A stretch of 64,000 nucleotides of DNA from Zygaena filipendulae (Eukaryota; Arthropoda; Insecta; Lepidoptera; Zygaenidae), in the NCBI GenBank assembly GCA_907165275.2, contig OU015649.1, positions 13,422,001-13,486,000 of the forward strand, given 5' to 3'. The translations under genes and the position numbers were made by a program. Positions 33,566-44,144 of the stretch are shown piece after piece (the stretch's first letter is position 1; every line of letters starts with the position of its first letter). Under the pieces are notes generated by a model. The model was given only the letters and a program-made list of their open reading frames with translations, had not been told where the DNA came from and did not search any database.

Positions 33566-34166
33566 TTTTTCACACCACATGCTCGACAATGCCGAATTAT
33601 ATGTCATGTAAACCTTACCGAAAGCAAGACATTATATCTCTTGGCTTTAGCCGGGTTATAATGTTCTATTGAATTCCATTATAACCCGCTGGTCAATAAT
33701 GTGATTTTCACTTTCATAATTCTTATTGCTATGTCCATAACGTCTCATTTCGCTAAACAGAATGTGTTCTCAGCGGGCGCGGCCAACTCGATTTTCGAAG
33801 ACCGAAGCCGTGGCCCACTAGATTCGCAGTGAGACGAACTTCATTTGTTTGTCAAATCGAGTAGGCCACGCCAGCTGAAAGAAGTGGCTATATAGGATCT
33901 ACTAAGCCTGGTTTTTTATTGTCTCGCATTATGTGAGAAAAGTAGAGTATACACCACAGGGATAAAACTGTTTTTTTCTTGGGCGCTTGAATCCCTCACT
34001 GCACTCAGGACTCAATCTTAATTCCCTCCCTTTGGTCGGGAATTAACTTATAACACCCTCGCTGCGCTCGGGAGTTAAATTTGGAGTCCTTCGTTATGTT
34101 CAGGATTCAATGTAGCGCCCGTGACATAAAACAGTGCTTTATCCCCTTGGTGTATAATCTACTATT
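33566..34166. repeat. Left arm of 3.5-kb long inverted repeat
   Basis: The 601-bp arm from TTTTTCACACCACATGCTCG to TATAATCTACTATT is the reverse complement of 36506-37106. By eye I see only about two substitutions (near 33680 C/T and 33910 G/T). It contains a hairpin CGGGTTATAATG/CATTATAACCCG (about 33653-33689) and, at its inner end, a 223-bp sub-element with inverted ends. No frame of interest. Confidence 0.9.
33941..34163. repeat. 223-bp sub-element with inverted ends, left arm
   Basis: AGTAGAGTATACACCACAGG, then GATAAAACTGTTTT, is answered by AAAACAGTGCTTTATCCCCT, then TGGTGTATAATCTACT. The middle holds CCCTCGCTGCGCTCGGG and CCCTCACTGCACTCAGG, two related near-palindromic words. It may be an independent MITE that became part of the arm. 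Confidence 0.65.
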
Positions 34167-35507
34167 AGGGAACATCCTGGCATTTGCTGTACAAATTTTT
34201 TTTTATTGTTCTTGTCATGCATTTGTAGGTAATTCTTATTGCTTTTTACAATGGTTTTAATGACTTAAATAATAAGTTTACGAAAACGTGTTCATTCCTG
34301 AGGTTTCACCCTCGAGATTTTCGGAATTACCTCGGGAACCCTTAACACAACTCGTAACCTAATTATCGTCCTGAAACAACTATAATATATTTTTGGAAAA
34401 TAATGTATTCAATCAATCAAGTCGTTCAGAAGCTGCACTATCAGTGATAGACGTACCAACGATAATAGTAGAACGATATAAAAAGATAAAATTGACTGAT
34501 TGACTCAAGTATTAACGCACTGCCAAAATAACCGACGAAAAAAGGGTGAATTTTTAATAGAAATAGGTTAGTAGAACATGCCATCATAGAAAAAGTCCAT
34601 AGGGGTATGCAACACTATCCGAAGGGCAATGGAACGCAAGAAGTACTGCTCTGCAGCCTTTTTGTGTGTTCATATAAAAAAACAAGTTATGTGTAGATAT
34701 GAAGAAGCGAAAATGAAAATTTTAGTTTCCACGTGTGTTTAACCGCGGGAGAACACGTCTAGTTAAACGCAACTACTCAGTTGGGCCACGTTAATTTCTT
34801 TTTCAGTTTTAGACAAAGGATTCACACACATTCAGCCTACAAACGCATCCAACGCAGAACGGGGTCATCACGCCTAGCCAAAAAATAATGCAGCTGGCGT
34901 TCTCTTTTCTGAAATAGTTCGAAAGTAGGTCAAACGATGCGTCCGCCATCACTCTAGTCACTAGTGGTTCGATTTGCTAGTTTTGTATATTTTCTGCTCA
35001 TGCGATGGCATACCGCAACGTGTTGCACATTGCTTTTAGTATTTATGTATTCGTATTGTATTATTCAAACTGAAAAGAACAAATAATAAAACTTTCTCAG
35101 AACTAAGTTTCTAATCTGGAAAGTTCAGTTCAATGAATATTTGATTTCGTACATTAAATCGATCTCAGTCGGTATGTCTATCAGAACTACGTTTCAAATC
35201 TGAACAATCCTGTTCAAGAATTCCATAATTATATATCGATAAAATTAAGAATATTATAGGGACTAGAATCTATAATATTAAATTGTAAAAAATCAAATTG
35301 TTATAAGTAGCAAACCAAGCTTTTAAGTGTACGCGGTTAAATTTTTATTTTTTCCATTAGCGAACCTATACGTCAATTCCTAGCTGATCTTGGATACGGA
35401 TAGACTACATTCTTTCAGGTAAATTATTTTAAAAAAATATTAAAAAAACCTTATAAAATTACCTACGCGTTCGATAGCGTTAATTTTTAATATTATAATA
35501 TTTGACG

Positions 35508-35805
35508 ACCCGATTGGCGCAATGGTCACCATGCCTGCCCGCTAATTAAGGGGTTCCGGGTTCGATTCCCGGTGGGGGTGGACTTTGTGTGATGAACACA
35601 GGGTTCCATTTTCCAGTCTGGGTGTGTTTATATATCTATAGTATAATATATAAGTAATTCTATGTAGTATATACCACGTTTGCTTGGTTTCCACGACACA
35701 AGCTAATAATAGCTTACTGTGGGATTAAGTAGATCTGTGTGTTGTGATGTGGATTATTATATTATTATCATTTATTCATTTATTATATTATTATTATTAT
35801 TATAA
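35508..35805 (+). mobile_element. tRNA-derived SINE, best copy
   Basis: Box A TTGGCGCAATGGTCACC (35514-35530) and box B GGGTTCGATTCCCGG (35558-35572) are well kept. They are followed by a shared non-tRNA body (TTTGTGTGATGAACACAGGG, TATATATCTATAGTATAATA) and an ATT-rich tail from about 35753. The tRNA part does not close an acceptor stem, so it is not a functional tRNA gene. Confidence 0.85.
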
Positions 35806-36064
35806 TACAATAGGCACGCGCATATATGTATGTATATTGTATGTATAATGTATATGGAAACAACGTTGTCATAACATCAAAATCTTTGATTATTTGATAA
35901 CTTGCAATTGGTAAAGATGATTAGTGAGTGGGTTTTAAATTGTATGTATCTGTCTGTATCTGTACGGTAGTTTATTGCTTGGTACGGCTCATTGTTCTCA
36001 CATAATTAATTGCAAGTTGAGTTACCACTAATTATATTATAGATATATCTATATTGTAACTTTA

Positions 36065-36241
36065 AACTGACAGCGTGCTGCTGAAGAGTTTGCTGGCAGC
36101 TTCTTCTCTTCAGCCATAGCACTAGGAAGCTGTGAGGGGTGGATATTTTATGGGTGCTGTCATGGTAGCTGTAGTTATATTGACGTCAAAAAGAGCCACA
36201 TTATGGGCCAAATTTGAATAAAGGATTTGACTTTTGACTTT
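36065..36241 (+). mobile_element. 3' end of a retroposon
   Basis: CAGCTTCTTCTCTTCAGCCA is followed by GCCAAATTTGAATAAAGGAT and the repeated tail TTTGACTTTTGACTTT. A polyadenylation-like AATAAA plus a short repeated tail is typical of LINE/SINE 3' ends. There is no coding part. Confidence 0.55.
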
Positions 36242-36505
36242 ATGCTGGTGTTAAAAATACCTACGTGTTAAGTACATCCTAAAATTAATTGTTCGAAACA
36301 AAGTATCTCAGATATCTACGTCGAAATATATACATAATATAATTATTATAACATCAAATTATAATCACACACTCGTAAAGCGCGTAATCGCGACCTTTTT
36401 ATCTTTTCATAATTATGTACCATTCATTACTTAGCCCGCTTTATTACCATTCATTACCAGAAAAAAGAAAGACAATCAAGCCCGAGCATTATTGAGTTAC
36501 AAAAT

Positions 36506-37106
36506 AATAGTAGATTATACACCAAGGGGATAAAGCACTGTTTTATGTCACGGGCGCTACATTGAATCCTGAACATAACGAAGGACTCCAAATTTAACTC
36601 CCGAGCGCAGCGAGGGTGTTATAAGTTAATTCCCGACCAAAGGGAGGGAATTAAGATTGAGTCCTGAGTGCAGTGAGGGATTCAAGCGCCCAAGAAAAAA
36701 ACAGTTTTATCCCTGTGGTGTATACTCTACTTTTCTCACATAATGCGAGACAATAAAAAAACAGGCTTAGTAGATCCTATATAGCCACTTCTTTCAGCTG
36801 GCGTGGCCTACTCGATTTGACAAACAAATGAAGTTCGTCTCACTGCGAATCTAGTGGGCCACGGCTTCGGTCTTCGAAAATCGAGTTGGCCGCGCCCGCT
36901 GAGAACACATTCTGTTTAGCGAAATGAGACGTTATGGACATAGCAATAAGAATTATGAAAGTGAAAATCACATTATTGACCAGCGGGTTATAATGAAATT
37001 CAATAGAACATTATAACCCGGCTAAAGCCAAGAGATATAATGTCTTGCTTTCGGTAAGGTTTACATGACATATAATTCGGCATTGTCGAGCATGTGGTGT
37101 GAAAAA
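36506..37106. repeat. Right arm of 3.5-kb long inverted repeat
   Basis: Reverse complement of 33566-34166. The inner 36509-36731 is the second copy of the 223-bp sub-element. The outer flank reads TATATTATT, and a TA step adjoins each outer end, but no longer target duplication is visible. A HEL-C element begins 20 bp further right. Confidence 0.9.
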
Positions 37107-37126
37107 TATATTATTATATTAAGTAC

Positions 37127-37372
37127 TTAGCTGTCCCGCGCGGTTTCACCCGCGATAATTTCGAAGTTCCCGCGGAATTGTTCCATACAAACTTTGCAAC
37201 CCCTTTTCATCCCCTTAGGGGTTGAATTTTCAAAAATCTTTTCTTAGCGGATGACTACGTCATACAAAGTGCATACCCTCCAAGTTTCAGGTCTCTATAC
37301 GACCAGCGGTTTAGGCTGTGCGTTGATCCATCAGTAATTCAGGACAGAGGATTTTATATATTATATAGATAG
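37127..37372 (-). mobile_element. HEL-C Helitron
   Basis: CTTAG (a changed CTAG) at 37126-37130 precedes CCCGCGCGGTTTCACCCGCG, then GAAGTTCCCGCGGAATTGTT and CCCCTTAGGGGTTGAATTTT. It ends in a TATATATTATATAGAT 5' tip. Confidence 0.8.
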
Positions 37373-37433
37373 ATATAGATATTAAATTAAGAATATTTTT
37401 AACAAAAATTGAGATAGGGCAATACAGGAAGCA

Positions 37434-37627
37434 ACCACATAAAGTCTGTCTGTTCGCGATAATCTCCGCATCTACCGAACGGATTGTCATGCGATTTTCT
37501 CAGATAGATTATACTTATTAGCCTGGAGTAACGTAATCGCTTGGTTTCATTAAAATCGGATATCGGGAAAAAAAAATTGTTAAATATAAAAACGTTTCAC
37601 GTGGGTGAAACCGCGGGGCACATCTAG
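37434..37627 (+). mobile_element. Helitron-like element
   Basis: AAAGTCTGTCTGTTCGCG opens it, TACCGAACGGATTGTCATGCG follows, and GTGGGTGAAACCGCGGGGCACATCTAG ends it at 37624-37627. Confidence 0.7.
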
Positions 37628-37714
37628 TTGATACATAAACATTGATTTAGAAAAAAGCGTGAATTTCGTGGAACACTCGGTCAGAACAAAATTTCTGCGC
37701 CTCGTTGTTTCCGA

Positions 37715-37799
37715 GATGATCGGTTGAGCCGTTAATGCGTGTAAGCGTAACAAACAAACAAACAAACTCACTTTCGCATTTATAATATTAGTAAGGATA
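37715..37799 (-). mobile_element. 5' end fragment of a Helitron
   Basis: Minus strand: TCCTTACTAATATTATAAATG, then GAAAGTGAGTTTGTTTGTTTG, then ACGCATTAACGGCTCAACCG. The 3' part is absent. It lies 90 bp right of the 37627 end. Confidence 0.6.
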
Positions 37800-37889
37800 A
37801 CTGGATAGCAGGACAAAAATCTTATAATCAACTTAACCTTTTTGAGGAATATAGAATGCACTGATATGGTTTGAAGATCGTTTTAATAT

Positions 37890-38045
37890 ATATATTTTTT
37901 TATGTCATAGGGGGCAAACGGGCAAGTGGTACACCTGATGGTAAGTGATTACCGCCGCCCATAGACATCTGCAACACCAGAAGGCATGCAGGTGCGTTGC
38001 CGACCTGGAATGGGGATGCGAACTGGCTTTAATATAAAAAAATGT
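37890..38045. repeat. Lepidopteran interspersed repeat (GATTACCGCCGCCC family)
   Basis: GGGGGCAAACGGGCAAGTGG, then ACACCTGATGGTAAGTGATT, then ACCGCCGCCCATAGACATCT, then GCAACACCAGAAGGCATGCA. This word order is, from general knowledge, very common in lepidopteran genomic sequence. A T-run at 37892 suggests a retroposon in minus orientation. Confidence 0.65.
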
Positions 38046-38550
38046 TGTAAAAATAATAAAGTTTTACCCATATTCACGGTAAATACTGCATTTGCAAGAG
38101 TACCATCTAAACCGATCGTCGATCACTAACTCGTTACTTTAGGTTAAGCTTAAAGCTTGTCTTAAGAAATTTGTTGAAATCTTTAAAAAACTTGTACTAA
38201 TCAAAAAGAAATCTACATCCAAATTCAAAAATTTAATTTTTATGACCTTTTTTCCAAATCGTTATTGCGTATGTATTTAGTAGATACGTCTATGTCAACA
38301 ATGCGTCAAGTGTCAACGAATATGCAGAACGGACAAACGATGAAAATAAAAAAGAAGAAGAAGAATAAAAATAAAATATACAAACATTTATTCCTATACA
38401 ATATAATAATAATACATAGATATTATCCGTGTACTCACACAATTTGAATGCATGCACGCTAGCGCAAACATTTCTGGGAACTATTTTTAAAATACGTAGT
38501 CATAAGTGTGGTTCTATACCTACTGCGCTGGTTTTTTTTATCTATAGCTA
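38046..38550. other. No supported gene
   Basis: A purine-rich AAAAAAGAAGAAGAAGAATA run lies near 38348. Nothing else is recognised. Confidence 0.4.
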
Positions 38551-38755
38551 TCTATACTAATATCATAAAGAGGAAAGGTTTGATTTTTTGTTTGTTTGTT
38601 TGTTACAATTTAACTCATAAACCACTGGGACGATTTTCAAAATTCTTTCACCATTAGAAAGCTACATTATCCCTGAGTAACATAAGCTATATCGTAATCC
38701 GGATTTCCGCAGGAACTCCGAAATTATCGCGAGTGAAGCTGCGCGGGACAGCTAG
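38551..38755 (+). mobile_element. HEL-B Helitron, complete, 205 bp
   Basis: TCTATACTAATATCATAAAG is followed by a TTTGTTTGTTTGTTTG run, TTCTTTCACCATTAGAAAGC, TACATTATCCCTGAGTAACA, and GAAGCTGCGCGGGACAGCTAG. It is flanked by A and T. Sister copies are at 48572, 61126 and 63266. Confidence 0.85.
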
Positions 38756-40160
38756 TAGACAATAAATCGCTCGTGCAATACGTTTTTTTTTTTGCTTTAG
38801 ACAAGTTGCGTTGTGAGGCGCGGGAGGGGGGGCTCTGAACCCTAGTGCGCAAATCGCGATGCAAAGGTGCACGTACAATGCATCAGCGACAGCGTTTTCG
38901 GTGGGTTTTCTGTTGTAGCTTGAACCGCAATCGATACTAGTTTCAAGTAAATTATCTTGTGTTTAGTCACGTACGATTGCGGTTACACATTGACCTTATG
39001 ATAAGGTGTTCTAATCTACATTGCTATAAGTATTTTTTTTTTCTTCGAGCCTCAGAAAACTGTTGATGGAGTTTATTTTTAGGGAAGACTGCTCGCTGTA
39101 GAACCTGTAGTCTTGTTAATATACTTAGGTACTGTATTTTACGGAAAAATTAAAAAATCATTGTAATTTTAACTGTTCCTACTATTTTAGTTTTTTTTTC
39201 TAAAGTCTAATAATATTTTCATTTAAAAAGAACATAATAGGTATGGATGGGAAATTGCAAAAGTAAACAAACAAGAATCATTTAAGTAAACCATAATAGT
39301 TCATAATCGATTCTAATGAAGACATAACAAAGTAACAAGTTCATAAATAAGTACCTATACCTACTACAATTAATCTAAAGGACCCGCTGCTTTCGTCAAC
39401 ATGATAGCGTGTAATGGCTGCATACAATGACTGCCGAAGATCGCATCCCGGGGACAAAAACCGCGGCACGTGTAAGCCCAGCGGCGAATTCGACCTCGCC
39501 ATATTTATGCAGTTTGAATCATACATGATGTTTATATTTAACATATTTAAGCCATTCATTGCATAAAATACATTCGACATCCCATTCTAGTGGTAACACA
39601 ACACATCGAACTTACAATTTATTACCACATAACGCTGAACAAGCGTAGTCACCGGCAACGCTCAAAAACCCAATGCATGCGTCGGATACGTCCCTGTAAT
39701 CGCAATCGCATTGTAATAACGTCATCCACACACACACGCGCGGGCTAATAGCCGAATTTCGTGGATGTATTTTCCTATCGCGACGCACGTGTGTGCGTAG
39801 TCCGCCATTTGAGATGAGACAGCCGTATGTGTAGCGATGGAGCGAGTGAGGGACGCGTATATTGGATGTTATATAATGCATTTTTTTTATAATTAACAAA
39901 CAAAAATTTGAGATACCACAGGCGTGTGTGGCCCTGGGCTCGGGCAATCACCTCAACGGACGAAATTCGCACAGACGTATCAGTGGGCGACCTCGCGCGG
40001 CTAGTTGCAAGCCGGCTGGTGATTACGAGCTAAACACACACATCGACACCCATGTAGGTACCTATAGGTATAAGTGTATGAGGAAAATTTTCGACTTCCG
40101 TGTAAGGATGCATTCAATTCATATACCTAACACTGACTTTATACATACAATATAACTAGA
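38756..40160. other. No gene; mixed AT- and CG-containing DNA
   Basis: 39600-40020 is less AT-rich, with CACACACACGCGCG near 39727 and GTCCGCCAT (39800-39808), the reverse of ATGGCGGAC. Overlapping minus frames (39612-39972) have no domain. Two short TAGGTA steps lie at 40055-40070. Confidence 0.4.
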
Positions 40161-40420
40161 CTAGCTGTCCAGCGCGGTCTCACCCGCGATAATTTCGGAG
40201 TTCCCGCGGAATTGTTCCATACAAACTTTGCCCCCCTTTTTCACCCCCTTAAGGATAGAATTTTTAAAAATCCTTTCTTATCAGATGCCTTCGAGCTTCG
40301 TCATAAACAGAACGCACCCTCCAAGTTTCAGGTCTCTACGATTAGCGGTTGCCGGTTTAGGCTGTGCGTTGATCCGTCAGTCCGTCAGATAAAGCATTTT
40401 ATATGTAGTAATATAGATAT
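40161..40420 (-). mobile_element. HEL-C Helitron
   Basis: CTAG at 40161-40164 precedes CCAGCGCGGTCTCACCCGCG, then ATTGTTCCATACAAACTTTG, GTTTAGGCTGTGCGTTGATC and TTTTATATGTAGTAATATAG. A second, poorly kept end (CCGCACGGCTTTGCCCGCG) begins at 40422 and its body is lost by about 40510. Confidence 0.8.
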
Positions 40421-40609
40421 TTCCGCACGGCTTTGCCCGCGTAAGTTTCGGGAACTCCAAAACCTGAAGCCTAAAGTATCGAATACACTCATAAGAATCC
40501 GTTCAGCCGTCCCTAAGATGTTTTTTTTTTTATATGATAATAAACTTCTGAACGCAATAGAAGCTTATCGGGTATCTCGATATCATCAGGCAGACTATAT
40601 TATTCTATA

Positions 40610-40803
40610 CTAGCTGTGCCCCGCGGTTTCCCCCGCGGTAATTTCGGAGTTTCCGCGGGAGTTCCAGAATAAAAAGTACCCTATGTCCTTCTCTGTACCC
40701 CTGACAACGTGCATGCCAAATTTCATCCAAATCTGCTCAGCCGTTTTTTGCGTGATTCAGTAACAAACATCCACATTTTCACATTTATAACATTATAGTA
40801 GGA
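40610..40803 (-). mobile_element. HEL-A Helitron, complete, 194 bp
   Basis: From CTAG at 40610-40613 (CCCCGCGGTTTCCCCCGCGG) to a 5' end that reads TCCTACTATAATGTTATAAA on the minus strand. It has one GGATGTTT unit. It is the close reverse of 54132-54322. Confidence 0.9.
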
Positions 40804-40829
40804 TTTAATAACTTACAGAATAACTATAA

Positions 40830-40893
40830 AAAATCCCATTCTCATGAATATAACTCCGAAATTATTGCGGGTGAGACCGCGGGGCACAGCTAG
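40830..40893 (+). mobile_element. Helitron 3' stub
   Basis: AACTCCGAAATTATTGCGGG, then TGAGACCGCGGGGCACAGCTAG (ending 40893), without a 5' part. It lies 27 bp past the 5' end of the preceding copy. Confidence 0.6.
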
Positions 40894-41218
40894 TAATTTC
40901 AACATGACAATTTATTTACACCACTGTTAATCTTGACTTTACCATAAAAAATTAATTTCCGTTAATTTCCACTGCACTGACGCACTTTGCGCGAATTCAT
41001 TACGAATAACATTAGGTCCCTACTACCTACTTAAGTTTTGGTTTTTAATGGAAAAAAAAAAAACGATTCAAATGATGCAATGCAAATCGAGGTCAAAAAT
41101 GTGGATGATGTACCGACGGTAGGTACAACGATATTACTTTTTAGTAATAAAGAAAGAATTACATACATACACAACACACAAGAATAATAAACAAAACATT
41201 TAATAAGTGCCTAATCTA
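40894..41218. other. No supported feature
   Basis: AT-rich DNA. An A-run lies near 41050. Confidence 0.4.
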
Positions 41219-41457
41219 ACCGCCGCACTCAGAGTCGACTTTAATGATTACTTAGTTAAGTATAGATTTTTAAAACAAAACTGCCGCAATCAGACAAGTT
41301 TAATAAATTTATGTTAATTGGCATTTAAATAATTAAGGTTCATCTCATTAAATGCCAATTAACATTAATTTACTGAACGTCTCTGATTGCAGCAGTTTTG
41401 TTTTAAAAATCTATACTTAACTAAGTAATAATTAAAGTCGACTCTGAGTGCGGCGGT
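41219..41457. mobile_element. MITE-4, long-hairpin copy
   Basis: ACCGCCGCACTCAGAGTCGA and its exact reverse at 41446-41457 (GAGTGCGGCGGT) close a near-perfect hairpin with arms of about 105 bp. It shares CTGCCGCAATCAGA and TGTTAATTGGCATTTAA with 32678 and 63415. Confidence 0.9.
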
Positions 41458-43073
41458 AAACCTATAGTTATCTTGCATGCTGTGCCGAAAGGGATACCAG
41501 CTCAGCATTAGCTAGGTGCGGGTATTTAATAAAAAAAAATAATAATAATAATAAGAATACTCAATCGGATCATTTTCATGTAAAATTTTGCCAAGACGAG
41601 GCCATTATGATGACTCGCACTGTCAAAAAGTTATCTGAACTTATATAGTCAGTCTTGGCAACATTTTCCACGAAAATGTTTTTGGTGGAAATACCCTAAG
41701 AATTTTGATGATCATTAGTGACTTCAGTGAATCAGTGACGAAATCAGGAATTTTTAGGTATAAATAAAATCTAAAGTATAAGAGCTATGCAATTAAAATT
41801 CTATGTTTGATAAGTCTGCTACTTTTAACATATATTATCCCGAAAATTTTGTTCAGCTGGTATAATCCAAACCCAAGTTATAAGGGTTCAAAGAAAACCT
41901 TGCGCTTCGCTTGGCTAGTTTTGGCGGGGACACTACCGTGCCCCCAGATCAACCAATCCATAAACGGGTATCGCAGAAAAAGAGGCGCTGAATAGCCGAT
42001 GAGTAGAATTGGAAAACTGCACTTTTGATTGGACGAATTTACATGATCACGTGACATGACGATTCGTCCCTTAGTTTCCGATGCGTTGACGATTATAGAA
42101 TATAAATATCAACTTGGCTTAAGGGGCAAATACCTACCTAGTAATATTGTTAATTCACGAAAAAATATTTAGACGTTTTTGATGACACTTGAGAGTCGTT
42201 TCTAGCGCGGTCTTAAAATTTTGATTTGTAGAAGTTTTATTTCTTTGCGGATAACTTTTTCAGTTTAGTAAAAAAAAACGATAAATTCGCCCTAAATGTC
42301 AGTATGTTCATGTACAGGAAATACCTACAGTTGCATAGTCAATCCAGAGGTAGAGGATATTAATATATATTCATGTATATAAAATACAATCTATAGATAT
42401 ATAATTAAAATAAAACATTAACATACGCCTTCCATCATGAAAGTAATAAGTGAAATTATATTTGACAAGCTAAAATAAAGCTCTTGGTTAGTTAAATAAA
42501 ATTAAGAATCAAATTGTTACAGAAATACGAAAAAACTTATACTTACTTTTGATACTGCTCTTACTAAGTAAGTCTATATTGCTAGTGATATTTCGTTTCA
42601 AACTAGCAATAAAGTTGCCAATTATTTTTTCATACGTAGATATCATCATAATCTCGTTTTAAGTTTTAAATTACAATTCCTTTTACATTTTCGTGTTGTT
42701 TTCAATGAATTTCACGTATATGTGAGATAATTAAAAAACCTCAAACTTATCTGCATATAATAAATATAGTATTCTTAGTTAAAATATCATAAATAATTCA
42801 GGTAAAAAATATACAATGACTGAAATTTTTAACAGTAAGTGTATCAGTGTGTAAAAGGCAGGAAGTGAAAGTTATTGTTATATCACGCCATCAAATTTAA
42901 CTATTTAATTTGTTAACAATCAAATTTAACTAATTTAATTGAAACTCATCAAAATTCAAAATACACATTTAACTGTATATTTTTCAAACTAGCCCAAAAA
43001 GGTTTAATTTCAAATACAATTACTTATGTTAATAATAATATCATGCATAGAAATCAAGTAAAATATTAATAAA
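41458..43073. other. AT-rich stretch, no gene
   Basis: A short AAT microsatellite lies at about 41530-41552. CAAATTTAACTA is repeated at 42892 and 42920. The 62-codon frame at 41807-41995 is not recognised. Confidence 0.4.
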
Positions 43074-43266
43074 CTAGCTGTGCCCCGCGGTTTCACCCGC
43101 GGTAATTTCGCAGTTCCTGCGGAAGTTCCGAGGTAAAAAGTACCCTATGTCCTTCTCTGTATCCCTGACAACGTGCATGCCAAATTTCATCCAAATCCGC
43201 TCAGCCGTTTTTGCGTGATTGAGTAACAAACATCCAAACATCCACAATTTTACATTTATAATACCT
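43074..43266 (-). mobile_element. HEL-A Helitron
   Basis: CTAG at 43074-43077 precedes CCCCGCGGTTTCACCCGCGG. It has two GGATGTTT units near its 5' end. Its 5' tip adjoins the CTAG of the next copy at 43268, so the two lie head-to-tail. Confidence 0.85.
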
Positions 43267-43267
43267 A

Positions 43268-44144
43268 CTAGCTGTGCCCCTGGTTTCACCCGCGTTAATG
43301 TTGGAGATCCCGCGGGAATTCCGGGATAAAAAGTACCCTGTCCTTTTCTGTACCTCTGACAACGTGTAGTATGCAATAATTAATTCTATTTTATCTGCGT
43401 TAATTTCGGAGATCCCTTGGGAATTCCGGGATAAAACGTAGCCTATGTTCTTTTCCATGTCAAAGGCTACATGCATGTCAAATTCCATCCAAATCCGTTC
43501 GCCGTTTTGCGTGATTGAGTAACAAACATCCAAACATCCAAACATCCAAACATCCAAACATCCAAACATCCAAACATCCAAACATCCAAACATCCAAACA
43601 TCCAAACATCCAAACATCCAAACATCCAAACATCCAAACATCCAAACATCCAAACATCCAAACATCCAAACATCCAAACATCCAAACATCCAAACATCCA
43701 AACATCCAAACATCCAAACATCCAAACATCCAAACATCCAAACATCCAAACATCCAAACATCCAAACATCCAAACATCCAAACATCCAAACATCCAAACA
43801 TCCAAACATCCAAACATCCAAACATCCAAACATCCAAACATCCAAACATCCAAACATCCAAACATCCAAACATCCAAACATCCAAACATCCAAACATCCA
43901 AACATCCAAACATCCAAACATCCAAACATCCAAACATCCAAACATCCAAACATCCAAACATCCAAACATCCAAACATCCAAACATCCAAACATCCAAACA
44001 TCCAAACATCCAAACATCCAAACATCCAAACATCCAAACATCCAAACATCCAAACATCCAAACATCCAAACATCCAAACATCTAAACATCCAAACATCCG
44101 AACATCCAAACATCCACACTTTCACATTTATAATATTAGTAGGA
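43268..44144 (-). mobile_element. HEL-A Helitron enlarged by an internal 8-bp array
   Basis: CTAG is at 43268-43271 and the 5' end, read TCCTACTAATATTATAAATG on the minus strand, is at 44144. The copy has two rearrangements. The region from the hairpin to GACAACGTGTAG occurs twice (43285-43376 and about 43400-43480). The short GGATGTTT repeat, 1-3 units in the sister copies, occupies 43523-44115. The normal length of about 195 bp has become 877 bp. Confidence 0.85.
43523..44115. repeat. Minisatellite, about 74 x 8 bp (CAAACATC)
   Basis: This is an almost perfectly uniform array of CAAACATC. Only units near the right end vary (CTAAACATC at about 44083 and CCGAACATC at about 44099). Eight is not a multiple of three, so every frame without a stop repeats as an eight-residue peptide (MFGCLDVW or NIQTSKHP). 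These frames on both strands are artefacts, not genes. Confidence 0.97.

Larger units (their letters stand above)
34167..36505. other. Spacer between the 601-bp inverted arms
   Basis: This 2.3-kb stretch has no transposase frame. It holds decayed Helitron ends (near 34300-34340 and 34735-34763), a SINE (35508-35805), a retroposon 3' end (36065-36241) and ordinary AT-rich DNA. Its content looks older than the nearly identical arms. Confidence 0.6.

Noticed and set aside
35508..35580. Functional tRNA gene
   Set aside because: Boxes A and B are present but the acceptor stem does not pair, and the tRNA-like part continues into a SINE body with sister copies.
43523..44115. CRISPR-like array
   Set aside because: There are no unique spacers; units are contiguous 8-mers within a Helitron in a eukaryotic setting.
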